Positions 8,373 to 16,808 of a stretch of 64,000 nt of DNA are shown in pieces (the first letter of the stretch is position 1; every line of letters begins with the position of its first letter). This DNA is from Mesorhizobium huakuii (lineage in GTDB: Bacteria > Pseudomonadota > Alphaproteobacteria > Rhizobiales > Rhizobiaceae). The stretch covers positions 42,321 through 106,320 of the forward strand of contig NZ_BSNY01000057.1 in the NCBI RefSeq assembly GCF_030160235.1. The letters are read 5' to 3'. A program made the position numbers and the translations under genes. The notes beneath the pieces were generated by a model that saw only the letters and a list, made by a program, of their open reading frames with translations, did not search any database and was not told the origin of the DNA.

Positions 8373-9284
8373 CTAAACCGCCGCCTTGCGGAAGCGGGCG
8401 ACGAAGTCGTCGAGCTCGGGGCGTTCCATGTCGGAGATCGCCCAGTAGGAGAAGGCGCCGTCGCTCCAGTGCACCATCGAGAAGCCGCCGGACGAAAGGT
8501 CGTCGGGCTGGGCGGTCTTGCCGCCCTGCTGCGGTTCGGCGACCAGCGTGATCAGGTGCTCGCGGTGGCGGTAGACCAGGGCGGGCACCGGCCGGCCGGA
8601 TATCACCTCGACCCGGCCGCCGATCAGCGCGTAGCCGTCCTGGGCAAGGTCGGGCGCCGGCGGCGAGACGCCGATGCGAGCGTCGAGCCAGGGCTTGACG
8701 GTGTGGCGGTCGGACGAGACGATGTCGATCGGGCTCGCGGCAAGCAGGCTGCGGCGATGGCCGCTGGCGACCGCGGCGGCAAAGCCGTCATCCACGCCGC
8801 TCTGCATCACCCATTGCGTCGCCCCGCTGGCCAGCACCGCGCTGATCATGATCGACGCGGCCATGGCGCGCCAGTCGAACGAGCCGAAGCGGCCCGCTCT
8901 CGGCGATGGCCGCGCCTGGGAAGGACGTGTCCCGGCTTCCCGTCTCTGGCCGCCGCCAGCGCCCGCAACCAATCCCGGCAGCGCCAAGGTCGAGCCCCCC
9001 TGCGGCTCGGCGGCCTCGGCTGGCGCCTGCTGTTCGGCGCCTGCCATGCCGATCGCCGCGATGCGCGCCCGAAAGGCATCGCTGACATCCGGCCGCGGCA
9101 AGCGGCTGACCGCGCCTTGCAAGGCGACAATGCGGGCATGCTCGGCGGCAAGCCTGGGGTCGGCGGCGATGCGACGCTCCACGGCAAGAGCGGCCGCCGC
9201 ATCAAGTTCACCATCGACAAGTGCATGGATCATCAGTCTGAACCCTTCAGGATCATTGGGCAGTCCGTCGTCATGGTTGCTCAT
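8373..9284 (-). CDS. Anti-sigma factor, membrane-spanning
   Basis: Partner of the ECF sigma factor upstream, with which it overlaps by four bases (ATGA). The N-terminal 75 residues form the cytoplasmic sigma-binding helical domain (MIHALVDGELDA... ERRIAADPRL), typical of anti-sigma proteins. After a Gly/Pro/Arg-rich linker a single membrane segment appears (AMAASIMISAVLASG, about residue 140-155), and the C-terminal 140 residues should be periplasmic. No H-x3-C-x2-C zinc motif was seen, so it is a non-ZAS type. The signal sensed is unknown. Confidence 0.85.
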   Translation of the reverse strand: MSNHDDGLPNDPEGFRLMIHALVDGELDAAAALAVERRIAADPRLAAEHARIVALQGAVSRLPRPDVSDAFRARIAAIGMAGAEQQAPAEAAEPQGGSTLALPGLVAGAGGGQRREAGTRPSQARPSPRAGRFGSFDWRAMAASIMISAVLASGATQWVMQSGVDDGFAAAVASGHRRSLLAASPIDIVSSDRHTVKPWLDARIGVSPPAPDLAQDGYALIGGRVEVISGRPVPALVYRHREHLITLVAEPQQGGKTAQPDDLSSGGFSMVHWSDGAFSYWAISDMERPELDDFVARFRKAAV

Positions 9285-9820
9285 GGCGCTCTCCCCAATT
9301 CAGACGCCAGCAGGCCGCGGGCGCGGGCCAGCCTGGACATCACCGTGCCGATCGGCACGGCAAGCATGGCCGATATCTCGCGATAGCTGAGGCCGTTGAT
9401 ATCACGCAGCACCAGCGTCTCGCGAAATGGCTGCGGCAAGGCAGCGATCGCCGCATCGAGTGCGGCCGTATCGGCTTTGGCGATCAGGCTCGCCTCCGGG
9501 CCGTCCTCGTCCGGCATGCTGGTGCCGTGTGCCGCCGCCATGTCGTCGAGATCGCCGAGGTCGCCGACGGCCATCATGGCGCGCGGCCGATTTCGCGCCA
9601 TCCAGGTGTAGGAGGTGTTGCGCACGATGGTCAGGACCCATGCACGGGCGTTGCCGCCGGCATAGTTTGACATGCCGGCATGCGCCTTGATGCAGGCGTC
9701 CTGCACCACATCCTCGGCATCAGCGGCATTGCCGGTCAGCCAGCGAGCCAGCGCCAGGGCGTCGCCGAGATGCGGTAGCACCACTTCGTTGAAGCGTTGC
9801 GCCAGGGCCCTCTCGTTCAA
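9281..9820 (-). CDS. ECF-type RNA polymerase sigma factor
   Basis: Regions sigma2 (ALARWLTGNAADAEDVVQDACIKAH) and sigma4 (LVLRDINGLSYREISAMLAVPIGTVMSRLARAR) are both clear. The frame is open to ATG 9964, but the extra N-terminal ~48 residues look unlike protein and overlap a better-supported small ORF; TTG 9820, beginning MNERALAQRF, gives the normal ECF length (about 179). If the annotator prefers ATG, the protein is 227 residues. It is cotranscribed with the anti-sigma gene. The regulon is unknown; a promoter-like GGGAATAAA lies upstream near 10120-10130. Confidence 0.88.
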   Translation of the reverse strand: MNERALAQRFNEVVLPHLGDALALARWLTGNAADAEDVVQDACIKAHAGMSNYAGGNARAWVLTIVRNTSYTWMARNRPRAMMAVGDLGDLDDMAAAHGTSMPDEDGPEASLIAKADTAALDAAIAALPQPFRETLVLRDINGLSYREISAMLAVPIGTVMSRLARARGLLASELGRAP

Positions 9821-9857
9821 AGCGGCACCATGATCCGATACTCCAGGCCGTGCCGCC

Positions 9858-10061
9858 TCAAGATGCGACGGCGACTTTGCCCTGCTCGCAGGGGCAAAGC
9901 CCCCGGAAGCAGGCAGAGCCGCCTGCCTTGCCGAAACTGAATTCATCTGCGTCACCGGTGTCAAGCGCCATGGAGAAGAGACTGATGACGGTTATGCGCG
10001 GCAGCGCATGGTCACGGTCAGTGCCGCGACCAATGTCGCTGTCCTTGCAATGATGGCACAT
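9858..10061 (-). CDS. Possible 67-residue Cys-rich leader ORF before the ECF gene
   Basis: An ATG at 10061 is preceded by a strong GAGGAG ribosome site at the right spacing. The product begins MCHHCKDSDIGRG and ends with GLCPCEQGK, so it has paired cysteines at both ends. It overlaps, in a different frame, only the doubtful N-terminal extension of the sigma gene and ends 37 bases before the TTG start of the sigma factor. It could be a small redox or metal-binding signalling protein, or a translated leader. No homologue is recognised. Confidence 0.45.
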   Translation of the reverse strand: MCHHCKDSDIGRGTDRDHALPRITVISLFSMALDTGDADEFSFGKAGGSACFRGLCPCEQGKVAVAS

Positions 10062-10096
10062 GCCGATCTCCTCAACGCCAATGGTGGCGTATGCCG

Positions 10097-10131
10097 AGAA
10101 GACCTGGTCGGGTGCCGGTTTATTCCCACCG
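10097..10131 (-). promoter_or_regulatory. Candidate ECF-type promoter of the sigma/anti-sigma operon
   Basis: On the minus strand GGGAATAAACCGG (about 10131-10119) is followed after about 16 bases by GGTCTT. The GGAATAA-type -35 element is typical of ECF-recognised promoters in alphaproteobacteria and would suit autoregulation. Motif reading only. Confidence 0.35.
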
Positions 10132-10242
10132 GATGCCAATCAGGCTGATCACAGTCGCGTGATCGTGTCTTGGGCGTGGCGTCCGAGCTGAGATCTTAGC
10201 GTCAATGTCTGTGGTACACATTCTTGAAAGTAGGAGGGGCAA

Positions 10243-10854
10243 TTGGATACGACTCTTAGGCTTGCTGATCTTGCGATCGTCTTTGCGACGCTACTCGGTC
10301 CGGTTTTAGCTGTTCAGGCTCAAAAATGGGTTGAAGGCTCGCGAGAGCATGCAGCTCGAAAGGTCTCAATATTTCGGACGTTGATGGCGACCCGTGCAAC
10401 GTCGCTATCATCATCTCACGTGGAAGCGCTTAATGCTATTCCGATTGAGTTTTATGGACAGCGCGATGTAGTTGACGCTTGGAAGGCATATCTTAACTAT
10501 CCATCGCAAGATGGAATCGAACCCGCAGTTTGGGCTCAAAAGAGATTCGATTTGTTTATCGACCTATTATGGCATCTTGGAATTTCTCTTGGTTACAAGT
10601 TTACGAAGGTGGAATTGCAGCGGGATGTTTACTCACCGAAAGCGCACGCGACCTACGAAGCCGAGCAAAACGTTATCCGACAGGGGCTGTTTCGCCTCTT
10701 TAGCGGTGAAACCGCGCTGCCTTTGGATATCAAGTCGTTCCCGGTCGACTCAGAGCTGGCCAAGAGGCAACGCGAATTGCAAGAGCAACTCTCAGGCATT
10801 CTCTCGGGGGATCGCAGCGTCAAAGTTGAGCTTCAACCGCGGGTCAACGAGTAA
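10243..10854 (+). CDS. DUF6680-like membrane-associated protein
   Basis: TTG start at 10243, supported by AGGAGGGG at 10232-10239. The 203-residue product begins with a hydrophobic segment (ADLAIVFATLLGPVLAVQAQKWVE) and continues into a soluble helical region with the pattern IFRTLMATRATSLSSSHVEALNAI, which I recall from the DUF6680 family. Function is unknown. Base composition is clearly lower in GC than both flanking operons, and it is single, so it may be acquired. Family name is from memory. Confidence 0.65.
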   Translation: MDTTLRLADLAIVFATLLGPVLAVQAQKWVEGSREHAARKVSIFRTLMATRATSLSSSHVEALNAIPIEFYGQRDVVDAWKAYLNYPSQDGIEPAVWAQKRFDLFIDLLWHLGISLGYKFTKVELQRDVYSPKAHATYEAEQNVIRQGLFRLFSGETALPLDIKSFPVDSELAKRQRELQEQLSGILSGDRSVKVELQPRVNE

Positions 10855-10893
10855 ATACAGCGTCACCGCAATCCCCTCTCTATCGGCAGGCGT

Positions 10894-12099
10894 TTAATCC
10901 GGCCAGCGCAAGACGCCTGACGAATCTTTGCGCGGGGCTTTCATCGCGTCGGCCGGGCGGTCTTTCGCGGTCAATATCGCACGCAACCGTTCGGCGACGA
11001 TTTCGGCCTCGCCGGGATGCAGATTGCAGGGGTCGAGGAAGAAATGGCCGCGCTCGACTTCGTGGTTGCGCACGATGATGGGCGGCGAGCCGGCCGCCAG
11101 CGTCGAGGCGAGGCCGGCGGCGCTGAAGCGGCTCTCGGGCGATACGAAGACCTGCAGCCGGTCGAGCGGATTGGCTGTCGGGTCGGGAATGATTTTGGCC
11201 AAAATACCCGGCAGGCCCTGCAAGGTGTCCTTCCAAAGGTTGAGCGCCGCCTCCTCGCGCTGGCGAATGCCGGCGTGATCGCGCTTCTCCCAGGCTTCCA
11301 GTGCGGCCATGGTGCCGGCGATGCTTTCCTTGCCGACCTTCATGGCCCGCGCCACGCCGCGGTTCTGCAGATAGGCTGACCGCACCAGATCCTTGCGGCC
11401 GGTGACGATGCCGCTGGTCGGCCCGCTCAGGAATTTGTGGCCGCTGTAGATGACGACGTCGGCGCCGCGCGCGAGAAAACCGCGCAGATCATATTCGGAC
11501 GCCGCATCGACGATCACCGGCACGCCTTTGGCGTGGCAGATCTCGCAGAATTCCTCCAGCGACAGCATGCCGTACTGCACCGTGTGGTGGGCGACGACAA
11601 AGAGGCCTGCCGCGGTGCGCTCATTTATCGCTTCGCGCACATGGTAGTCCTGGGTGACGCTGACCGTGCCGGCGGGCACCACTTTGGCGCCGGCGACGCG
11701 GATCGACTGGTCGATCGGGGCGCCGTAGTTGACGATGTGGCCAAGCTGGATGACGACCTCCGATTTGAGGTCACCTGTGTCGTCGGGCAGGCGCTCGATG
11801 GCGAGCAGGCTGGTTCCCGTCATCGCGCCGGCGATCGCCATGGTGATGCCGCTGGCGCAGCAAGCGGTGATGAAGCCGGCCTCTCCGCCGGTCAGGCGCG
11901 CCACCACCGTGCTCGCGGCACGCTGCAGATCATCCATCTCCACCCATTGCGAGGCCATTTCGGCCATGGCGCTGATCGCTTCCGGGACGATGATCGAGGC
12001 GCCGAGCGCGGTCATGGTGCCGGAGACATTGATGATCGGGCGAAGGCCGAGCCGTTCGCGGATGGTGGTGTTGGAGCCGGCGGCGGAAGTGGTTTTCAT
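10894..12099 (-). CDS. SelA/DgaE-like PLP-dependent enzyme
   Basis: Fold-type I PLP enzyme related to selenocysteine synthase SelA and to D-glucosaminate-6-phosphate ammonia-lyase (DgaE). The start at 12099 begins MKTTSAAG and gives 401 residues. Typical landmarks are [11 protein letters not shown] (about 23-33), [13 protein letters not shown] around the PLP phosphate site, the aspartate of [12 protein letters not shown] (about 195-206) and the Schiff-base lysine in [13 protein letters not shown] (Lys222). It ends the ABC-transporter/RidA operon, suggesting beta-elimination of ammonia from an imported amino compound; RidA would clear the enamine product. Substrate not determinable. Confidence 0.85.
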   Translation of the reverse strand: MKTTSAAGSNTTIRERLGLRPIINVSGTMTALGASIIVPEAISAMAEMASQWVEMDDLQRAASTVVARLTGGEAGFITACCASGITMAIAGAMTGTSLLAIERLPDDTGDLKSEVVIQLGHIVNYGAPIDQSIRVAGAKVVPAGTVSVTQDYHVREAINERTAAGLFVVAHHTVQYGMLSLEEFCEICHAKGVPVIVDAASEYDLRGFLARGADVVIYSGHKFLSGPTSGIVTGRKDLVRSAYLQNRGVARAMKVGKESIAGTMAALEAWEKRDHAGIRQREEAALNLWKDTLQGLPGILAKIIPDPTANPLDRLQVFVSPESRFSAAGLASTLAAGSPPIIVRNHEVERGHFFLDPCNLHPGEAEIVAERLRAILTAKDRPADAMKAPRKDSSGVLRWPD

Positions 12100-12124
12100 G
12101 TGAGTGGATCCCGTGAGTGGCAGG

Positions 12125-12586
12125 TCAGGCGGCGATCTCGACGACCGCTTCGATTTCGACGGTGATGTTTCCAGGCAGCGAGCCGACACCGATCGCCGAA
12201 CGGGCATGGCCGCCGATCTTGTCGAAGACATTGGCGAACAGGTCCGAACAGCCATTGACCACTTTCGGGTGGTCGCTGAAGGTCGGCGTCGCGTTGACGA
12301 AGCCGAGCAGCTTGACGACGCGCACAATGCGGCCGAGATCGCCGGCCGCCGCATGCATGACGGCCAGCAGATTGAGCCCAGTCAGGCGCGCATGCTCATA
12401 GGCCTGCTCAACCGTCACGTCCTCGCCAACCTTGCCGGTGCACAGCGTGCCGTCGGCGCGCAGCGGCCCCTGGCCTGACAGGAAGATCAGCCGCCCGCTC
12501 TCGGCATGGGTGACGAAGTTGGCGATGGGCGTCGGCGGCTCGGGCAGCGTCAGGCCGAGTTCGGCGAGCCGGATGTAAGGCGTCAT
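12125..12586 (-). CDS. RidA family (YjgF/UK114) protein
   Basis: RidA enzymes hydrolyse reactive enamine/imine intermediates released by PLP lyases. The 153-residue protein (start ATG 12586) contains [16 protein letters not shown] and [28 protein letters not shown], and ends in a [12 protein letters not shown] strand with the usual C-terminal acidic residues. It resembles the larger RidA paralogues (Rid3-7 type) more than archetypal RidA, as the catalytic arginine region reads [12 protein letters not shown]. It lies between the ABC ATPase and the PLP enzyme in the same operon. Confidence 0.88.
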   Translation of the reverse strand: MTPYIRLAELGLTLPEPPTPIANFVTHAESGRLIFLSGQGPLRADGTLCTGKVGEDVTVEQAYEHARLTGLNLLAVMHAAAGDLGRIVRVVKLLGFVNATPTFSDHPKVVNGCSDLFANVFDKIGGHARSAIGVGSLPGNITVEIEAVVEIAA

Positions 12587-12617
12587 GGAAGCAGGCTCCT
12601 TGGGACGGTGTTGGCCG

Positions 12618-13412
12618 TCAGAAATGCGAGGCGCGGAAGCGCGCCAGGAAAGTGCGGAGGCGCTCATTGGTGGTTTCCTCCGCCAGGATCTCCTTGGGCG
12701 GGCCGACAGCGCTGACGCCGCCATCGGCCATGAAGACGATGCGGCTCGAGGCGTCGCGGGCGAAGGCCATTTCATGCGTCACCATCAGCATGGTCATGCC
12801 GTCCTCGGCGAGGCTGCGCACCACGGCCAGCACCTCGCCCACCAGTTCGGGGTCGAGCGCCGAGGTGATCTCGTCGAGCAGAAGGATTTTCGGCTCCATC
12901 GCCACGGCGCGCGCAATGCCGACGCGCTGCTGCTGGCCGCCGGAAAGCTCGGCCGGCAGGCTGTCGGCCTTGTGGGCGAGGCCGACGCGGCCGAGCCAGT
13001 GTTCGGCGATCTGTCGCGCCTCCGCCTGGCTCTTTCCCCGCACCTTGGTGAGCCCAAGCATGATGTTGCCGGCGGCGGTGAGGTGCGGAAACAGGTTGAA
13101 GCTTTGGAACACCATGCCGGTCTCGGCGCGCATCGCGGCCAAGTCGCGTTCGCTGCGGCGCTGGCGCGTTCCAGCCTCGCGATAACCGACCTCCTTGCCG
13201 TCGATGCGGATCGAGCCTGAGTCGTAGCTTTCGAGGAAGTTGACGCAGCGCAGCAGCGTGGTCTTGCCGCTGCCGGAAGGGCCGATGACGGTGACCACCT
13301 CGCCGCGCTTCACCTGAAGGCTGACGGACCGCAGCACCTCCACGGCGCCGAAGGCCTTGGAGACATCGCGCACGTCGAGCAGAGCCGGACCGGCATTTGA
13401 GGCTTCAGACAT
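12618..13412 (-). CDS. ABC transporter ATP-binding protein, polar amino acid type
   Basis: ATPase subunit of a PAAT (HisP/GlnQ-like) importer. Start at 13412 gives 264 residues. Walker A GPSGSGKTT lies at about 44-52, the signature LSGGQQQR at about 155-162, Walker B LLLDEITSALDPE follows, and the H-loop is in LMVTHEMAFA. It is separated by four bases from the upstream permease gene and belongs to the five-plus-gene operon from the binding protein to the PLP enzyme. Confidence 0.94.
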   Translation of the reverse strand: MSEASNAGPALLDVRDVSKAFGAVEVLRSVSLQVKRGEVVTVIGPSGSGKTTLLRCVNFLESYDSGSIRIDGKEVGYREAGTRQRRSERDLAAMRAETGMVFQSFNLFPHLTAAGNIMLGLTKVRGKSQAEARQIAEHWLGRVGLAHKADSLPAELSGGQQQRVGIARAVAMEPKILLLDEITSALDPELVGEVLAVVRSLAEDGMTMLMVTHEMAFARDASSRIVFMADGGVSAVGPPKEILAEETTNERLRTFLARFRASHF

Positions 13413-13416
13413 CGTG

Positions 13417-14067
13417 CTATTCCCGAATGAAGGCAAAGCGTCGCTCGAGCCGCCGGCTGGCGAGCGAGAGCGCATAGTTGACAGCGAAATAGATGAGCGC
13501 GCCGAGGATATAGAGCGGCATCGCCTCATAGGTGCGGCCGATGACCTGGTTTATGGCCTGCATCAGATCGGTGATGCCGAGCAGCGAGACCAGTGCGCTG
13601 CCCTTGACCGCGTCGGTGACGCCGTTGATCCAGGGCGGCAGGAAGCGCCTGAAGGCCTGCGGAAAGATGACGGAGGTGAGCCGCTGGCGGAAGGTCAGCC
13701 CGATCGCCATCGCCGCCTCGGACTGGCCTTTCGGGATCGAGGCGACCGCGCCCCTGAGATACTCGATGACCTGCGCCGTCTTGAACAGGGTGAGCGCCAG
13801 CACGGCGGCCCAGAAGGACGGCAGATGCAGCCCGATCGCGGGCAGGCCGTAATAGACGAAGAACATCAGCACCAGGATCGGAATGCCGCGGATGGTGTCG
13901 GAGAAGATGCGCACCGCCCAGCGCAATGGGGCGGGGCCATAGATCAGGCCGACGCCAAGCAGGACGCCGGCGACGAGCGACAGGGTGACGACCAGGAGCG
14001 ACACCCAAAGGGTCACGGCGAAGCCTTTGGCGAGGAAGGGCAGGGCGTAGAGGATCTGGCTCGCCAT
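13417..14067 (-). CDS. ABC transporter permease, amino acid type (subunit 2)
   Basis: Inner-membrane channel subunit. About five hydrophobic segments are visible, and the EAA loop appears as EAAMAIGLTFRQRLTSVIFPQAFRRFLPPWING near residue 140-170. Length 216 fits HisMQ-family permeases. Start codon at 14067 is one base from the stop of the other permease. It would form a heterodimer with the protein encoded just upstream. Confidence 0.93.
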   Translation of the reverse strand: MASQILYALPFLAKGFAVTLWVSLLVVTLSLVAGVLLGVGLIYGPAPLRWAVRIFSDTIRGIPILVLMFFVYYGLPAIGLHLPSFWAAVLALTLFKTAQVIEYLRGAVASIPKGQSEAAMAIGLTFRQRLTSVIFPQAFRRFLPPWINGVTDAVKGSALVSLLGITDLMQAINQVIGRTYEAMPLYILGALIYFAVNYALSLASRRLERRFAFIRE

Positions 14068-14068
14068 G

Positions 14069-14734
14069 TCAGCGCGCCGCCCTGAACCGACGCTCGACGA
14101 GCCTGAGCCCGAAAAGCAGGATGTAGCCGGTCAACAGATACATCGCCGTCGTCACCAGATAGACCTCGACGATGCGGAAGGTGTTGAAGTTGATCCACTG
14201 GGCGCCGAAGGTGAGTTCCGGCACCGAGATGACCGAGGCGATCGAGGTGTCCTTGAACAGCGAGATGAAGGTGTTGGACAGCGCCGGCAGCGTGATGCGC
14301 AGCATGGTCGGCAGGCGCACATGGATCAGCCTTTGCCACGGCGTCAGGCCGATCGCCTTGCCGGCATCGAGCTGGCCGCGCGGGACGGCCTCGAGGCCCG
14401 AGCGAAACACCTCGACCAGATAGGCGCCGCTATAGACCGACAGCGTCAGGACGAACGAGGTCGGCGCGCTGTAGGCCAGGTCGACCACGGTCGGCACGCC
14501 GTAGAAGACGAGATAGACGAGCAGGATCAGCGGCACGTTGCGGATGAATTCGACATAGGCGGCGATGATCGCGCGCACGACGCGTCCGGCCGAGACGTAC
14601 CAGACCGCGAGCACCAGGCCGATGACCGTGCCGATGGCGATCGAGATCACCGCAAGCTCGAGGCTGAGCAGCAGACCGCCCCACAGCTTGTCGAAATGCC
14701 GCCAGATCAGGTTGAAATTGAGGGCATAGCCCAT
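14069..14734 (-). CDS. ABC transporter permease, amino acid type (subunit 1)
   Basis: HisMQ-family channel subunit, 221 residues from ATG 14734 (MGYALNFNLIWRHF). The EAA-type loop reads DAGKAIGLTPWQRLIHVRLPTMLRITLPALSNTF, and five hydrophobic stretches span the protein. Upstream in-frame extension is not hydrophobic and is left out. The gap to the binding-protein gene contains a strong stem-loop. Confidence 0.93.
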   Translation of the reverse strand: MGYALNFNLIWRHFDKLWGGLLLSLELAVISIAIGTVIGLVLAVWYVSAGRVVRAIIAAYVEFIRNVPLILLVYLVFYGVPTVVDLAYSAPTSFVLTLSVYSGAYLVEVFRSGLEAVPRGQLDAGKAIGLTPWQRLIHVRLPTMLRITLPALSNTFISLFKDTSIASVISVPELTFGAQWINFNTFRIVEVYLVTTAMYLLTGYILLFGLRLVERRFRAAR

Positions 14735-14764
14735 GCGTCCGCCTCGGTGTGAGGGCCGTCGAAT

Positions 14765-14800
14765 GGATCGCGGAAGGGCTGGAATGCCCTTCCGCGATCC
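14765..14800 (-). promoter_or_regulatory. Perfect 14-bp intercistronic stem-loop
   Basis: GGATCGCGGAAGGG at 14765-14778 pairs with 14787-14800 around an 8-base loop. It lies between the solute-binding-protein stop and the first permease start, the usual place for a hairpin that protects the upstream message and lowers expression of the downstream genes. Confidence 0.75.
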
Positions 14801-14804
14801 GGGA

Positions 14805-15677
14805 TCAGATGACCGGGAAGCCGGGGTGGCGTGCCGGCGGCTCCTGGCCGAAATAATCCTTGAAGGCGGCGTCGTAGAGCGCCGATTCATGGCCGAACAT
14901 GGCGATGGTGAAGGTCTGGTTGACGAAGGTCAGCCAGTCGAGATCGCCTTGCCGTAGTGCCGCGCCGTAGAGCATCGAATACCAGCTCTTGCCGGCGTCG
15001 AAATATTTGTCCGGATTGCGCGAGGCGAGCCAGCGCACGGTGGACAGATCGACCGCGGCAGCGTCGGCGCGCTTTGATTCCAGCGCCTGCAGCACGTTGG
15101 CCTGGGTGTCGATCTGCAGCACCTGCGCCTGCGGCAACGCATAATGGACGGAGCTTTCGGCATCGACATTCTGCAGGATGGAGATGCGCGTCGCCGAACC
15201 GCCGGCAAGCAGCTTGTCGAAGGTCTTGTTCTCGGCGGTGGGCAGCGTCAGCAGCGCAACGCCCTCGACATAGTACGGCCGGCTGAAGTTGATCAACTGC
15301 GAGCGCTGCGCCGTCATCGTCATGAACTGGATGGTGATGTCGACCTTGTTGGTGGTGACGTTGGGAATGCGCTGCGCCGGATCCTGCATGACGAACTCGA
15401 CCTTGGTCGGATCGTCGAAAAGTCCCTTGGCCAGGATGCGCCCCATGGTGATGTCCATGCCGACCAGTTCGCCGGCATCGTTCTCGAAATGCCAGGGCGC
15501 GTTGGTGCTGCCGGTGCCGACGATCAGCTTGCCGCGGTCGAGCACGGTGCGCAGCAGGCTGTCGGATGCGGCCTGGGCGGCCGCCTTCTGCGCATCGACT
15601 GACGCCAGCACGCCGGCCGTCGCCAGTCCCGCCATTCCCAATTTCAGAAAATCACGTCTTCCGGATGTGTCGTTCAC
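14805..15677 (-). CDS. ABC transporter solute-binding protein, family 3
   Basis: Periplasmic receptor of the polar-amino-acid importer. Start GTG 15677 is preceded by AAAGGAGGT, giving 290 residues beginning MNDTSGRRDFLKLGMAG, a twin-arginine signal peptide followed by an Ala-rich cleavage region. The mature protein has the family-3 pattern GKLIVGTGSTNAPWHFENDAGELVGMDIT and a C-terminal KSWYSML region. The ligand is unknown; neighbouring PLP and RidA genes suggest an amino acid or amino sugar acid. Confidence 0.93.
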   Translation of the reverse strand: MNDTSGRRDFLKLGMAGLATAGVLASVDAQKAAAQAASDSLLRTVLDRGKLIVGTGSTNAPWHFENDAGELVGMDITMGRILAKGLFDDPTKVEFVMQDPAQRIPNVTTNKVDITIQFMTMTAQRSQLINFSRPYYVEGVALLTLPTAENKTFDKLLAGGSATRISILQNVDAESSVHYALPQAQVLQIDTQANVLQALESKRADAAAVDLSTVRWLASRNPDKYFDAGKSWYSMLYGAALRQGDLDWLTFVNQTFTIAMFGHESALYDAAFKDYFGQEPPARHPGFPVI

Positions 15678-15745
15678 GGCGACCTCCTTTCGTGTTGTGT
15701 TCCCCATGCACAGGAAAGACATACGTCGGTGATTTCAAAGCGATT

Positions 15746-15787
15746 GTCTCTTACAAGAGACGCATGTATCCTGTACAAGACAGATAC
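15746..15787. promoter_or_regulatory. Two inverted repeats, candidate IclR operators
   Basis: GTCTCTT-AC-AAGAGAC at 15746-15761 and the similar CTGTACAAGACAG with flanking GTATC/GATAC at 15766-15787 sit in the 129-base divergent region between the binding-protein gene and the iclR gene. The paired sites share a TACAAGA core, consistent with a regulator bound at two operators. Confidence 0.5.
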
Positions 15788-15805
15788 TAACACCAGGAAT
15801 CGACA

Positions 15806-16594
15806 ATGCAAGATGGCAATGCCTTGGCCGTTTCGGCCGACGAAAAGACGACAGCCTCCCGCGAGAAAGGCCTCAACCGGGTGCTCGAGATCCTGGATTT
15901 TCTGCACCAGACGCAACGGGCGATCGGCATTGGCGATCTTGCCAAGGGGGTGAACGCACCCCGCTCGACGACCTACACGCTGGTACGGTCGCTGGTCGAC
16001 GCCGGCTTGCTGGAAATGGCGGGCGACGGCAATCGCGTCTATTTCGGCAAGAAACTCTATCTCTATGGAATGGATTATGTGCGCGGCAACGACCTGCTGC
16101 GGCGCGGGCGCCAGGAGGTCGACCATCTGTCGCGCGAGACCGGCGAGACCTCGGAACTGTGCATGCTGCAGAGCGGTCGATATACGATCGTCCACTCCAG
16201 CCCGGGCACCCGGCCGTTCCGCATCAGCTCCGCCACCGGCCTGCAGATACCGCTGCCCTGGACCGCGTCCGGCCGGCTGCTTCTGGCGGGGCTGGAGCGG
16301 GCCGAGGTCGAAGCCATGGTGTCGGAAGACGATCTCGTGCTGCCCGACGGCCGCAAGCTGCGGCTCGACGATTTCATCGACGACATCGCCAAGGCTAGGG
16401 TGACTGGTTACTGCGTCACCTCGGGGCTGGTCGATGCCTATACGAAGTGTCTTGCCGTGCCGGTCTTTTCAGCGCCGGGCAAGGTCGAGGCGACGATGTG
16501 CCTGGTGGTTCCCATCGACACGTCCGAGGAGCGGACCGGCAGTCTCATCGGCCTGCTGCGTGATCGCGCCGGCAGGCTTTCGATCGGCGGATAG
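15806..16594 (+). CDS. IclR family transcriptional regulator
   Basis: Predicted regulator of the divergent transporter/lyase operon. The 262-residue protein has an N-terminal winged helix (GLNRVLEILDFLHQTQRAIGIGDLAKGV... RSTTYTLVRSL, about 20-75) and a C-terminal IclR effector domain (SELCMLQSGRYTIVHSSPG..., TSGLVDAYTKCLAVPVF). IclR proteins are usually repressors released by a pathway intermediate. The gene is divergent from the operon, separated by candidate operators. Confidence 0.92.
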   Translation: MQDGNALAVSADEKTTASREKGLNRVLEILDFLHQTQRAIGIGDLAKGVNAPRSTTYTLVRSLVDAGLLEMAGDGNRVYFGKKLYLYGMDYVRGNDLLRRGRQEVDHLSRETGETSELCMLQSGRYTIVHSSPGTRPFRISSATGLQIPLPWTASGRLLLAGLERAEVEAMVSEDDLVLPDGRKLRLDDFIDDIAKARVTGYCVTSGLVDAYTKCLAVPVFSAPGKVEATMCLVVPIDTSEERTGSLIGLLRDRAGRLSIGG

Positions 16595-16604
16595 GGGGAA
16601 GCGT

Positions 16605-16808
16605 TCAGGCGATGATGTCTGGAATGATCTTGTCTTCCAGCTTCATCAGCCGGTCCTTGAGCGCCAGCTTTTTCTTTTTCATGCGCTGGATCTGCAGCGG
16701 GTCGCAATTGGTGGCGATCATCGCGTTGATCGCCGCATCGAAATCGGCGTGTTCCTGCTTCAGCCGGGAAAATTCGAGGCGAATATCGGCCTGTTCCTGA
16801 TCGGACAT
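16605..16808 (-). CDS. YdcH family (DUF465) small protein
   Basis: 67 residues, very charged, with the hallmark helical-hairpin pattern: LEFSRLKQEHADFDAAINAMIA and QRMKKKKLALKDRLMKLED. The function of the family is unknown; it is common in alphaproteobacteria. It converges with the iclR gene and is separate from a second copy at 17047. Confidence 0.88.
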   Translation of the reverse strand: MSDQEQADIRLEFSRLKQEHADFDAAINAMIATNCDPLQIQRMKKKKLALKDRLMKLEDKIIPDIIA

